From contig CAYVRN010000001.1 of assembly GCA_964453855.1 (NCBI GenBank), positions 32,556 through 96,555 of the forward strand: 64,000 nucleotides of DNA, written 5' to 3'. Source of the DNA: JASMHC01 sp964453855 (GTDB taxonomy: Bacteria > Pseudomonadota > Alphaproteobacteria > Rhodobacterales > Rhodobacteraceae). Shown here in pieces: positions 27,767 to 36,530 of the stretch (the stretch's first letter is position 1; every line of letters begins with the position of its first letter). The translations under genes were made by a program, and so were the position numbers. The notes under the pieces were generated by a model. That model worked only from the letters and a program-made list of their open reading frames with translations. It was not told the origin of the DNA and did no database searches.

Positions 27767-27880
27767 GTGTTAACACGCTTACAACAGCTCTACAGCGTTC
27801 GCCAATTGAGCGTCGTTTACATCAATGGCCGCAATCCGTTACGCAGACGATTTGAATGTCTAGGCGCGGAAGTTCCGAAC

Positions 27881-28231
27881 ATGAAAGGGTCACTGGGGAA
27901 ACTTGAAGAACTGGCAAAGCTTCGTTTTGAGCTGCACTTGGCCAAACTTCGGCCACTTGCCCAGCAAGAGGCATCGATCAGGCGCGCAATCGACGAACTG
28001 TGGTGTGATCCAAGTGGTGAATCTGTGGCTGCAAACGCGAATTTACACGAGCGTTCGGGGGCTTTGCGTGCTTGGAAGTATTGGTCGTCGCAACGCATAG
28101 ACGTTTTAAATGTTCAGTTGGCCCAGGTTCTTGCTGCGAAAGCGGATCTGTTGGAAGCTTCCCGGCTAGAGTTTGGTCGAAAAGAAGCAATACGGTTGCT
28201 TGATCAAAAGACCGTCAAAACAAAGTCATAG
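27881..28231 (+). CDS. Hypothetical helical protein
   Basis: This protein of 116 aa starts at ATG 27881 behind GGAAG; the frame is open back to 27767, but that part overlaps integrase-like DNA. The product is strongly helical and charged (GKLEELAKLRFELHLAKLRP, VLNVQLAQVLAAKADLLEA), with heptad-like hydrophobic spacing suggesting a coiled coil. FliJ-like export proteins have this look, but no signature confirms it. Codon use is like the host genes, so the gene is probably native to the locus interrupted by the integrase. Confidence 0.55.
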   Translation: MKGSLGKLEELAKLRFELHLAKLRPLAQQEASIRRAIDELWCDPSGESVAANANLHERSGALRAWKYWSSQRIDVLNVQLAQVLAAKADLLEASRLEFGRKEAIRLLDQKTVKTKS

Positions 28232-28342
28232 CCTAAAGGATTAATAACTGGAAATTCCACGCGAAATGTCAAAAAAAATGCCCTAATATGGTCTAAATTT
28301 CGAAATAAGCATTGAAGTGGAAACAACCAAGAGGGCGTCGTC

Positions 28343-29110
28343 GTGTTCAATTACGTTCACAAGTGTATAATTTTAATGATCGCCGGGATGAGCGCGAGCT
28401 TTCAAACTGGAGCCGCCACCGCCCAAGGTGCCTGCAATACCGTGTTAACAGCAGAGACAGCGGCCGGAGCCATGGTGACGCTTAATCTTTCCTCACCTTG
28501 TCATGCCGGATCCGAATTTGTCCTGCATCACAGTGGTTTAATGGTTTCCGAAGTACTGGATGGGGCCGGAACCATGACTCTTGACTTCCCGGCCATGAAC
28601 ACATCCGCTTTGTTCATGATCGAATTCCCCGACGGAGAGGTGGTGATCGCCTCGACCGATGTCCCATCTTTGTCGTTTTATGATCGCGTTGCTATCCAAT
28701 GGCAGGGTGCTGCGGGGTTAGAACTTCATGCCCGGGAATTTGGCGCGGCATATGGCTCTGAGGGGCACGTTTGGCGTGGTGCACCGCGGTCGATGGATTA
28801 TGCGGCGCTGGGCGAAGGCGGGTTTTTGGTCGAGCTTGGACGAGGCGACGCAGAGACATCGCAACTGGCCGAGTTTTATACCTTTCCTTCGGCAACGACA
28901 CGGCAGAACGGGGTGGTCAGCATGTCGGTCGAAGCTGTAATCGAAGACGGGAATTGTGGCCGAACACTTGAAGCCATGGCCATCAAAGCGGCGCCAGACG
29001 GAAATATGACTGCCAAGGAGCTGACGGTCGAGATGCCCACTTGTGATGCGGTCGGAGACATTCTGTTATTGAATAATCTGGTGGAAGACCTGATCATCGG
29101 CTCCAATTAA
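28343..29110 (+). CDS. Secreted hypothetical protein
   Basis: This 255-aa protein has a Sec signal peptide (KCIILMIAGMSASFQTGAATA) and begins with GTG behind GAGGG. The mature part is beta-rich (CNTVLTAETAAGAMVTLNL, partly quoted) with Cys pairs that could form disulfides in the periplasm (CNT..., SPCHAG, GNCGRT, PTCDAV). It precedes the OmpA-like substrate-binding protein by 26 bp in the same direction, so the two are probably co-transcribed and may work together at the envelope. I do not recognise a characterised family. Confidence 0.65.
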   Translation: MFNYVHKCIILMIAGMSASFQTGAATAQGACNTVLTAETAAGAMVTLNLSSPCHAGSEFVLHHSGLMVSEVLDGAGTMTLDFPAMNTSALFMIEFPDGEVVIASTDVPSLSFYDRVAIQWQGAAGLELHAREFGAAYGSEGHVWRGAPRSMDYAALGEGGFLVELGRGDAETSQLAEFYTFPSATTRQNGVVSMSVEAVIEDGNCGRTLEAMAIKAAPDGNMTAKELTVEMPTCDAVGDILLLNNLVEDLIIGSN

Positions 29111-29136
29111 AAAAAGCTTGCGGGCGGGGCGCTGAC

Positions 29137-30642
29137 ATGAAACTTCTGGTCGCGGTGTTATTCACCGCACTGTGCGGCACCTTAATTCCCGTCAGATTAT
29201 TTGCGCAGGATGTGACTTTACCCTAGCGCGACAGAAGCATCGAAGTGTCCGGCAATCTTCTGGGTTTTGATGGCGATTACTACCGGGTTGATACGGTCTA
29301 CGGCGAGCTGACGATCGACAGCACCGGGGTTCTTTGCGAAGGACCAGCATGCCCAAATTTGGAAAGTTATATTGTACAACTGACGTTTAGTGGCAGTCCG
29401 GTTATCGGCCGTGTTCTACTGCCCGCTCTTATTGAAGGTTTTGCGCGGCAATCCGATTTGGTGACAGTTCGGAAAGAAGTGGGTGACTCGCAGATCGGAT
29501 ATTGGTTGCAATCCTCGGATGCGGTTGAAACATTGGCCTATTTCGACATTCGGCTTACCAGTAGTGACGAAGCTTTTGCCGATCTATTGGCGCTGGATGC
29601 CGACGTTGCAATGGCTTTGCGTGTTGCAGAGCCGGACGAAATTACACTGGCAAAGGAAATTGGTCTTGGTGTTTTAACGAATGGCCGTCAGCAGGCGTTC
29701 TTGGGAATGGATGCCGTGACCTTTGTCGTACCTGAGCATTCTGGGCTGACTTCGCTTTCAAAGCTGCAACTTTCCCAGGTTATGTCAGGTAAAATACGAA
29801 ATTGGGCGGAACTGACAGATTCAGAGCCAGCGCCTTTACGCTTGTACAGCCAACCCGGAGCTGTGTCAGTTTTGATGCAGTCAGGTTATGATTTCACTTC
29901 CGAAGACGCCGAAGGGTTAACGCCTCAAACATCTCCATTCCCCGAGCAACCGGGCAATCTTGCATTTGGCTTGGCGCTTTTGTCGTCTTTGCCTAAGAAA
30001 ATGCGCCCAATTGGTTTAACGACACCTTGTGGTATAAGCCACGATCCTAACGAATTGGCCGTCAGGTCAGGAGAAATTGCGCACGCGTTCCCTTTGGTTC
30101 TTTACAGGCCTATGCGTCGGCTACCCGAGATTGGGCAGGATTTTTTCGACTATCTTGAGTCATCGGCCGGTCAGAGAGTGGTGACGCGAGCGGGCTATGT
30201 CCCTTCTGCGCCAACGATTTATGCATTTGAGGCTGTGTGGTCGCGGATTGCCAATGCGTTGTTGCAGGCAGAGACGCCAGAGCAGTTTGAGGCCCTGCAA
30301 AACGCTGTTCGAACTTTGAAGCCAAGGGAATTGTTTGGTGGTGCATTCCGTCTTGAGGTGGGCACTGAGATGCTTGATGCGCCGTCATCGGCCATTCTTC
30401 GTCAACTGGTGCGTCTGATTGAATATGGTGAACTTGACAGTAGGCAGTTGATGTTTGCCGGTTTTGGCGCGGATGGCGCAAATGCCCGGATGGTTGAGCA
30501 GGCACTTCACGACGCGTTGCATCCACTTTCGCTTACCGCAAAAACCGTTTCGGTCGAGTTTGGGGACATTATTCCATTGGAGTGCCCAGAGACCGAAGGC
30601 GCCGATCGGTTGAATACCCGGGTCGAGGTTTGGATTCGCTAG
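29137..30642 (+). CDS. Phosphate-type substrate-binding domain plus OmpA-like protein, in-frame TAG at codon 30
   Basis: This protein of about 501 aa spans the envelope. A signal peptide (MKLLVAVLFTALCGTLIP) is followed by TAG at 29224-29226, and the frame continues at once with RDRSIEVSGNLLGFDG. The middle resembles PstS-like type 2 periplasmic binding proteins (VTFVVPEHSGLTSLSKLQL, SQVMSGKIRNWAEL). The C-terminal 110 residues resemble an OmpA peptidoglycan-binding domain (FAGFGADGANARMVEQA and the final NTRVEVWIR). One base change (e.g. TCG or CAG to TAG) accounts for the stop. Without readthrough the export signal would be lost. Confidence 0.75.
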
Positions 30643-31406
30643 GTTTCAGTCATGTAACCGCAGGCGCGTAGGCTGGTTTCGCCCTCAATTCCGACGATGA
30701 TGTGATCATGAACGGTTATAGATACGGTCTGACAGGCGCGTTCAATGTTTCGTGTCAGATCAATGTCTTGTGGAGAAGGGGTCGGATCCCCTGAAGGGTG
30801 GTTATGTACTAAAATCAAGGACGATGCCGAAAGATCGAGCGCGGTTTTGACGACCTCGCGGGTGTAAACGGGAACGTGGTCTACAGTGCCTTCGCCAAAA
30901 AGGTGATCTTTGATCAGGCGATTTTTTCTGTCTAGAAATAGAACTCTGAAATGCTCGGACTTTCGATGAGCCATTTCTAGTCGGCAATAAGCGACCACTG
31001 CATCCCAGCTAGAGATGAGATCACGGTTTACCATTCTTGCGTGTGCTGCGCGCTGAACAATGGCTTCGATCGTTTTGAGGTGGATAGCAGTAGGAGCCCC
31101 GACACCCTGTACCGTTTGAAGCTGCGTTAGCGGCGCTGATACGACGGAAAAGAGATCGCCGAACTTTGCGAGCAACGCCTTTGCGATCGGCTTTACATCC
31201 CGGCGCTGGATAACTTGCATAAGGAAAAGTTCGAGCAGCTCATAATCTGGCATGGCTTTTCCGTGATCGGCAAGAAAGCGGTTTCGTAGACGTGCGCGAT
31301 GGCCGTCATTTTCAGGCTTTGTGCTTGGGTTGATGGGTGCAGCGGGCGCCGTCCCGAAAAGCAACGCCTGCATATCGCTGAAACCTGAACCGTTTGTGCC
31401 GCTCAT
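30639..31406 (-). CDS. radC: RadC-family JAB/MPN metalloprotein
   Basis: This protein of about 255 aa has a helix-hairpin-helix segment (LQTVQGVGAPTAIHLKTIEA) and a JAB1/MPN-type zinc domain with VHNHPSGDPTPSPQD (about residues 203-217), the HxHx7-10D metal motif of RadC. The historical link to DNA repair is weak; the biochemical role is unclear. ATG 31406 is chosen over a GTG 15 bases upstream. It is convergent with the OmpA-like gene (4-bp overlap), and the dnaJ terminator separates it from the dnaJ-dnaK operon. Confidence 0.9.
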   Translation of the reverse strand: MSGTNGSGFSDMQALLFGTAPAAPINPSTKPENDGHRARLRNRFLADHGKAMPDYELLELFLMQVIQRRDVKPIAKALLAKFGDLFSVVSAPLTQLQTVQGVGAPTAIHLKTIEAIVQRAAHARMVNRDLISSWDAVVAYCRLEMAHRKSEHFRVLFLDRKNRLIKDHLFGEGTVDHVPVYTREVVKTALDLSASSLILVHNHPSGDPTPSPQDIDLTRNIERACQTVSITVHDHIIVGIEGETSLRACGYMTET

Positions 31407-31449
31407 AACACCAGATTGCACAGACTTGGTTAGCTTTCAGTAAACAACG

Positions 31450-31474
31450 AAAAAGGGCACCCAATCGGGTGCCC
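31450..31474 (-). terminator. Rho-independent terminator of dnaK-dnaJ
   Basis: On the minus strand GGGCACCC and GGGTGCCC pair around GATT and are followed by TTTTT. It begins 25 bp after the dnaJ stop. Confidence 0.92.
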
Positions 31475-31498
31475 AGATCGCCAAAACATCACAGGTGT

Positions 31499-32650
31499 TT
31501 AGCTTTTCATGTTGTCCCAAAAGCTCTTCACCGACGAGAAAAAGCTTTTCAGTTCCGGGTTGTTGTCTTCGGACTCTTCTTCAAAACTGCGCAACAGTTC
31601 TTTCTGGCGTGTGGTCAGGTTGACCGGCGTTTCTACGGCGAGTTCTATGAACATATCACCGATGCCTCCGCCACGCAGAGCAGGCATGCCTTTGCTGCGC
31701 AAACGCATTTGGCGGCCTGATTGACTGCCTGCCGGAATTTTCACCCGAGAGCGGCCACCGTCGATTGTGGGGACTTCGATGTCGCCACCTAACGCTGCGG
31801 TCGTCATTGATACCGGAACGCGACAAAACAACTGGGATCCGTCACGTTGGAACAGTCTATGATCTGCGACGTCTATGAAGATATACAGATCGCCCGAAGG
31901 ACCACCACGCAAGCCAGCCTCGCCTTCACCTGCCAGTCGAATGCGTGTGCCTGTTTCCACACCAGCCGGGATATTCACGCTAAGTGATCGGTTCGTTTCG
32001 GTGCGGCCAGAGCCGCCGCATTTCAGGCAAGGGTTCTTGATATTCTGCCCCAAGCCCTGACATGTCGGGCAGGTGCGTTCCACCGTAAAGAAACCCTGCT
32101 GCGCGCGCACTTTACCGCGCCCCGAGCAGGTCGGACATGTCGTCGGTTCTGCGCCGCCTTCTGCACCTGATCCTTCACAGCCACCGCAGGTGACGGATGT
32201 CGGAACTTGAATGGTTTTTTGAAGACCCGAAAACGCTTCTTCCAGTGTAACGCGCAGATTGTAGCGCAAGTCGGCGCCGCGCGATGCGCGAGCGCGTCCG
32301 CCACCTCCACCGCGTCCGCCCATGATGTCGCCGAACAAATCGTCGAACACGTCTGAGAACGCCGACGAGAAATCGCCGCCGCCGCCAAAGCCGCCACCGG
32401 GTTGACCGCCGCCACCCATGCCGTTTTCAAAAGCGGCATGGCCAAAACGGTCATAGGCTGCCTTTTTGTCGGCGTCTTTCAGAACTTCGTAGGCTTCGTT
32501 GGCCTCTTTGAATTGTGCTTCGGCATCGGGGTTGTCGGCATTGCGATCGGGGTGAAGTTCTTTCGCTTTTTTGCGATAGCCTTTCTTGATCTCGTCAGCC
32601 GAGGCCCCTTTGGCGACGCCAAGCACCTCGTAATAGTCACGTTTTGACAT
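31499..32650 (-). CDS. dnaJ: Chaperone protein DnaJ
   Basis: This 383-aa class A J-protein stimulates DnaK ATPase activity and delivers unfolded clients. The J domain has the HPD motif (KELHPDRNADN, about 31-41). A Gly/Phe-rich linker follows at about 75-115. The zinc domain holds four CxxCxGxG repeats: CGGCEGSG, CPTCSGRG, CPTCQGLG and CLKCGGSG. The C-terminal substrate-binding barrels follow. It lies downstream of dnaK in the same operon and ends at a strong terminator. Confidence 0.97.
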   Translation of the reverse strand: MSKRDYYEVLGVAKGASADEIKKGYRKKAKELHPDRNADNPDAEAQFKEANEAYEVLKDADKKAAYDRFGHAAFENGMGGGGQPGGGFGGGGDFSSAFSDVFDDLFGDIMGGRGGGGGRARASRGADLRYNLRVTLEEAFSGLQKTIQVPTSVTCGGCEGSGAEGGAEPTTCPTCSGRGKVRAQQGFFTVERTCPTCQGLGQNIKNPCLKCGGSGRTETNRSLSVNIPAGVETGTRIRLAGEGEAGLRGGPSGDLYIFIDVADHRLFQRDGSQLFCRVPVSMTTAALGGDIEVPTIDGGRSRVKIPAGSQSGRQMRLRSKGMPALRGGGIGDMFIELAVETPVNLTTRQKELLRSFEEESEDNNPELKSFFSSVKSFWDNMKS

Positions 32651-32677
32651 GATCTATTCCCCTTTCCTAACGAACAA

Positions 32678-32704
32678 GGCCGGTCCGGTTGGTTCGGACC
32701 GGCC
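32678..32704 (-). terminator. Hairpin between dnaK and dnaJ
   Basis: A 10-bp perfect stem GGCCGGTCCG / CGGACCGGCC with a 7-base loop lies 25 bp after the dnaK stop and upstream of dnaJ. The following sequence has few T residues (TTGTTCG), so it is more likely a partial attenuator or an mRNA-stabilising processing element that keeps DnaJ below DnaK than a full terminator. Confidence 0.65.
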
Positions 32705-32728
32705 CTGTCGAGGGTTTGTTATCGGCGA

Positions 32729-34636
32729 TTAACGCTTGTCATCGTCGAGATCTTCGAAGTCGGCATCAACTATCGTGTCGTCATCGCCTTCGTCCGCTGC
32801 ACGGGGCTCGTCGTCGCTATCGTCAGCCTGCGCCTTGTAGATCGCTTCGCCCAGCTTCATTGCAGCTTCGGTGACGTTCTGAACGCCAGACTTGATCTTG
32901 TCAGCCGTGGCCTTTTCATCGTCCAAATCGTCTTTCAGCGCAGCAATCGCCAGCTCGATGGCTTCGATGGTGGTCGGGTCAACCTTGTCACCGTGCTCTT
33001 CCATCGACTTTTCGGTCGAGTGGATCAGGCTTTCCGCTTGGTTGCGAGCTTCGACCATTGCGCGACGCTCTTTGTCCGCATCGGCGTTAGCTTCTGCATC
33101 TTTGACCATTGCTTCGATGTCTTCGTCCGACAAACCACCCGAGGCCTGAATGGTGATCGACTGTTCTTTACCGGTGCCTTTATCCTTGGCGTTGACTGAC
33201 ACGATACCGTTTGCGTCGATGTCAAAGGTGACCTCGATCTGAGGCATGCCGCGCGGTGCTGGCGGGATGTCTTCCAGATTGAACTGACCCAGTAGTTTGT
33301 TGTCGGCTGCCATCTCACGCTCACCCTGGAACACGCGCAGGGTCACGGCGTTCTGATTGTCTTCGGCGGTCGAGAAGACCTGAGACTTTTTGGTCGGGAT
33401 GGTGGTGTTGCGGTCGATCAGGCGGGTGAAAACACCGCCCAGCGTTTCGATACCAAGCGAGAGCGGGGTAACGTCAAGAAGAACAACGTCTTTCACGTCG
33501 CCTTGCAGAACGCCTGCCTGAATAGCAGCGCCCGAAGCAACGACTTCGTCAGGGTTCACACCTTTGTGTGGTTCCTTTCCGAAGAACTTGGTCACTTCTT
33601 CGATGACTTTCGGCATACGTGTCATACCACCGACCAGAACGACTTCGTCGATGTCCGAGGTCGACAGACCCGCATCTTTCAGCGCGGCCTGGCACGGTTT
33701 GATCGATGCTTTGATCAGGTCGCCAACCAGCGATTCCAGCTTTGCACGAGTCAGTTTCATGACCATGTGCAGCGGTTGACCGTTCGCGCCCATCGAGATG
33801 AACGGCTGGTTGATTTCGGTTTGCGACGACGACGAAAGTTCAATTTTGGCTTTTTCAGCAGCTTCTTTCAGACGCTGCAGGGCCATTTTGTCGTTGGTCA
33901 GATCAACGCCGTGTTCTTTTTTGAACTCGTCCGCAAGATAGTTGACGATGCGCATGTCAAAGTCTTCACCGCCAAGGAAGGTGTCACCATTGGTCGATTT
34001 TACTTCGAACAGGCCGTCGTCAATTTCCAGAATGGTCACGTCGAAGGTACCACCACCAAGGTCATATACCGCGATGGTGCGTGTCTCTTCTTTGTCCAGA
34101 CCATAGGCCAGTGCGGCGGCGGTCGGTTCGTTGATAATGCGCAGAACTTCCAGACCAGCGATTTTACCTGCGTCTTTGGTCGCCTGACGCTGGGCGTCGT
34201 TGAAGTATGCAGGGACGGTGATAACCGCTTGAGTTACAGATTCACCCAGATACGATTCAGCGGTTTCTTTCATCTTTTGCAGGATGAATGCTGAAATCTG
34301 CGAGGGGCTGTACTTTTCGCCGCGCGCTTCAACCCATGCGTCGCCATTGCCGCCGTCGACAATGTTGTAAGGCACGATTTTCTGGTCTTTTGTCACTTCC
34401 GCATCGGTAACACGACGACCGATTAGACGCTTGACTGCGAAAATCGTTGCATCCGGGTTGGTGACGGCCTGGCGTTTTGCAGGCTGGCCAACAAGGCGCT
34501 CGTCTTCGGTGAATGCAACGATTGAGGGGGTTGTACGCGCCCCTTCGGCGTTTTCGATGACCTTTGGCTGCGAACCATCCATGATAGCGATACAGCTGTT
34601 TGTTGTACCAAGGTCGATACCAATCACTTTAGCCAT
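32729..34636 (-). CDS. dnaK: Molecular chaperone DnaK (Hsp70)
   Basis: This 635-aa Hsp70 starts MAKVIGIDLGTTNSCIAIMD. The ATPase domain shows the three Hsp70 signatures (IGIDLGTTNSC, AVYDLGGGTFDVTILE, VVLVGGMTRMPKVIE). The substrate-binding domain includes DVTPLSLGIETLGG and is followed by an acidic, disordered C-terminus (DADFEDLDDDKR). It is the first gene of dnaK-dnaJ; a heat-shock-type promoter is visible about 110 bp upstream. GrpE is not in the window. Confidence 0.97.
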   Translation of the reverse strand: MAKVIGIDLGTTNSCIAIMDGSQPKVIENAEGARTTPSIVAFTEDERLVGQPAKRQAVTNPDATIFAVKRLIGRRVTDAEVTKDQKIVPYNIVDGGNGDAWVEARGEKYSPSQISAFILQKMKETAESYLGESVTQAVITVPAYFNDAQRQATKDAGKIAGLEVLRIINEPTAAALAYGLDKEETRTIAVYDLGGGTFDVTILEIDDGLFEVKSTNGDTFLGGEDFDMRIVNYLADEFKKEHGVDLTNDKMALQRLKEAAEKAKIELSSSSQTEINQPFISMGANGQPLHMVMKLTRAKLESLVGDLIKASIKPCQAALKDAGLSTSDIDEVVLVGGMTRMPKVIEEVTKFFGKEPHKGVNPDEVVASGAAIQAGVLQGDVKDVVLLDVTPLSLGIETLGGVFTRLIDRNTTIPTKKSQVFSTAEDNQNAVTLRVFQGEREMAADNKLLGQFNLEDIPPAPRGMPQIEVTFDIDANGIVSVNAKDKGTGKEQSITIQASGGLSDEDIEAMVKDAEANADADKERRAMVEARNQAESLIHSTEKSMEEHGDKVDPTTIEAIELAIAALKDDLDDEKATADKIKSGVQNVTEAAMKLGEAIYKAQADDSDDEPRAADEGDDDTIVDADFEDLDDDKR

Positions 34637-34747
34637 GATTAAGATCCCTTCTTCTTAGGCGATGTTGCTAGGCTTGGACCCGTTTCGGCATCCTTGCCCG
34701 ATCACGGCACGACAGCCCATCAAGGGTCTGCCACGCTTGTTCGGCTA

Positions 34748-34775
34748 TATAAGGAGGCTGTTTTAACCCTGCAAG
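34748..34775 (-). promoter_or_regulatory. Candidate RpoH (heat-shock) promoter of dnaK
   Basis: On the minus strand CTTGCA, a 16-bp spacer and CTTATA lie about 110 bp before the dnaK start. This resembles the CTTG...CTTATAT pattern of alphaproteobacterial RpoH promoters. No CIRCE inverted repeat is visible. The assignment is by pattern and context only. Confidence 0.45.
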
Positions 34776-34841
34776 CGGGCTATGTGTGGAATAACGTGAA
34801 AAACTTCGATTATTTCGAATAAAAGTGACACAAGGAAGGTT

Positions 34842-35444
34842 ATGCAGCGCATTGAACTGAATGAGGCTGAAATCCTCTCGGGGTATCTTTCCCCAGCCGC
34901 GCAAAGGGCATTGGTCGCTGAGTTGCGCGCGGTTGCGGGTAAAGCGCCGTTTCGTCAGCATGTGACACCTTCGGGTAAAAAGATGTCCGTGCGCATCACG
35001 GCAGCTGGGGACTATGGTTGGGTAAGTGACAGGTCGGGCTACCGATACGAGCCTAGTCAGTCTAGCGGAGAGCCGTGGCCTCCTATCCCGCCTGCTCTTT
35101 TATCCTTGTGGAGTGAGTTGGCAAATTGTGATCGGAAGCCCCAGTGCTGTCTTGTCAATTATTACGGAGAGTCAGCGCGGATGGGTCTTCATCAGGACCG
35201 CGATGAAAAGGATTTTTCTTGCCCGGTGCTTTCGATTTCTCTTGGAGATGACGCACAGTTTAGAGTGGGTGGAATAAATCGCAGTGATCCAACGCGTTCA
35301 GTTTGGCTTAAATCCGGTGACATCGCTTTGCTTCGGGGGCCATCCAGGCTGGCGTTCCACGGGATCGACAAAATCCGTTTCGGCAGTTCGTCCCTTTTGC
35401 CTAATGGCGGTCGGATCAACGTAACCCTGCGCGTCGTGGATTGA
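34842..35444 (+). CDS. alkB: Alpha-ketoglutarate-dependent DNA dealkylase AlkB
   Basis: This 200-aa Fe(II)/2-oxoglutarate dioxygenase removes alkyl groups from DNA bases by oxidation. The iron-binding HxD is in GLHQDRDEKDF (about residue 111), the distal histidine in LAFHGIDKI (about 176), and the 2-oxoglutarate-binding RxNxTxR is present as RINVTLR near the C-terminus. It has a strong AAGGAAGG ribosome site. It is divergent from dnaK and convergent with the ABC-2 permease, 3 bp away. Confidence 0.93.
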   Translation: MQRIELNEAEILSGYLSPAAQRALVAELRAVAGKAPFRQHVTPSGKKMSVRITAAGDYGWVSDRSGYRYEPSQSSGEPWPPIPPALLSLWSELANCDRKPQCCLVNYYGESARMGLHQDRDEKDFSCPVLSISLGDDAQFRVGGINRSDPTRSVWLKSGDIALLRGPSRLAFHGIDKIRFGSSSLLPNGGRINVTLRVVD

Positions 35445-35447
35445 GGG

Positions 35448-36406
35448 TTAGTTCTTTGCACTCCAGCTGATAGACACACTGCGCCGAGTGGCAAATTCGA
35501 TCATCATGCCGATCACAAGCATGATCACTGTAACTTTGAACGGATAAAGAATGTCGCTGTTGTGCGGGTAGTAATTTATAAACGCGAAGCCTCGCGCTTG
35601 GTCGATAGTATGGAACAGGGGGTTCCAATCGAACATGACCAGCATTGTCGAAGGAAGGGTGTTTGCGACAAACATTTTGCCCGACGCGATCATGTTGGCG
35701 CGCATATAGATCATGGCGACCACGCCAACAATGCCAGGGGCCCATGGTTTTGCCGCTTTCAGAACTAAGCCGATAGCACATCCGGAAGCCCATGCCAGAA
35801 GGAACATCCCAAAGGCCGCAATCGGGTCTGGCATCCAGATTGGTGTTACCGCAACATGGTAGATGACCATCATTACCATCATCGACAGAATGCTTGTATA
35901 AAGTGTCCCAAATGCCGACGCACCGATTGCGATCACTGTATTCATCGGTGAATTCGGGCCATCCGATCCCATAACAGAACTCAGTCCTTTGTTGTGNNNN
36001 NNNNNNNNNNNNNNNNNNNNNNNNNNNNNNNNNNNNNNNNNNNNNNNNNNNNNNNNNNNNNNNNNNNNNNNNNNNNNNNNNNNNNNNNNNNNNNNNTCAT
36101 CGGTGAATTCGGGCCATCCGATCCCATAACAGAACTCAGTCCTTTGTTGTGAGTCTGAAACAGAAAAATACCGGTCATCAGATAAACCAGAAAGTCGCCA
36201 CGAATAGCGCTGCCTCGAAGCCCTAGAACCGAAAACATTACGTAAAAAGCGGCCAACATGATCATCGCTTGCATAATGTTCAAAGCCAGGCCGATCACAG
36301 CGTTACCGTGAGACGAGCGGACTTCGCGCACGGTCGCGTGGTACAAAAGCTCAGCTATCCACAGTATGGCCTGCAATTGCGATTTTTTCTGCGAATGCTG
36401 AAACAT
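35448..36406 (-). CDS. ABC-2 type polysaccharide export permease, split by an artefactual gap
   Basis: The membrane subunit of a capsule/O-antigen-type ABC exporter (KpsM/Wzm-like). The two halves read MFQHSQKKSQLQAILWIAEL...FQTHNKGLSSVMGSDGPNSPM and MGSDGPNSPMNTVIAIGASAF...SISWSAKN, sharing the same 55 bp on both sides of the N block. Collapsing the duplicate gives one clean frame of 267 aa with six hydrophobic segments, normal for the family. The ATPase partner (KpsT-like) is not in the window. Together with galU, galE and the glycosyltransferases downstream it marks a surface polysaccharide locus. Confidence 0.85.
35942..35996. repeat. 55-bp contig-end duplicate, left copy
   Basis: These bases are identical to 36097-36151 across the N block. 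An exact 55-bp end overlap is what a de Bruijn assembler with k = 55 leaves at adjoining contig ends, so I read it as one locus written twice. Confidence 0.95.
35997..36096. other. Assembly gap, 100 N, artefactual
   Basis: A placeholder inserted between two contigs whose ends overlap by 55 bp. The true sequence is probably shorter than written by 155 bp. Confidence 0.95.
36097..36151. repeat. 55-bp contig-end duplicate, right copy
   Basis: Second copy of the bases at 35942-35996; see that entry. The permease frame is continuous when only one copy is kept. Confidence 0.95.
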
Positions 36407-36530
36407 GCGGAACCTGCAATGGTTTGGGTCGAGTCATCCGGCTTCTTGATGGCCTGCTCAACTTGGACCATAAGTGAGGCGGTTGCTTCTGGCAACAAAA
36501 CTGAATTTCTAAACGCCGTTGGAGTCTGTA

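Noticed and set aside
26407..28231. Complete prophage or genomic island
   Set aside because: Only an integrase is present; no phage structural, repressor or cargo genes and no flanking direct repeats were seen.
32993..34294. Long plus-strand ORFs opposite dnaK
   Set aside because: Antisense open frames produced by the codon bias of dnaK; their composition is not protein-like.
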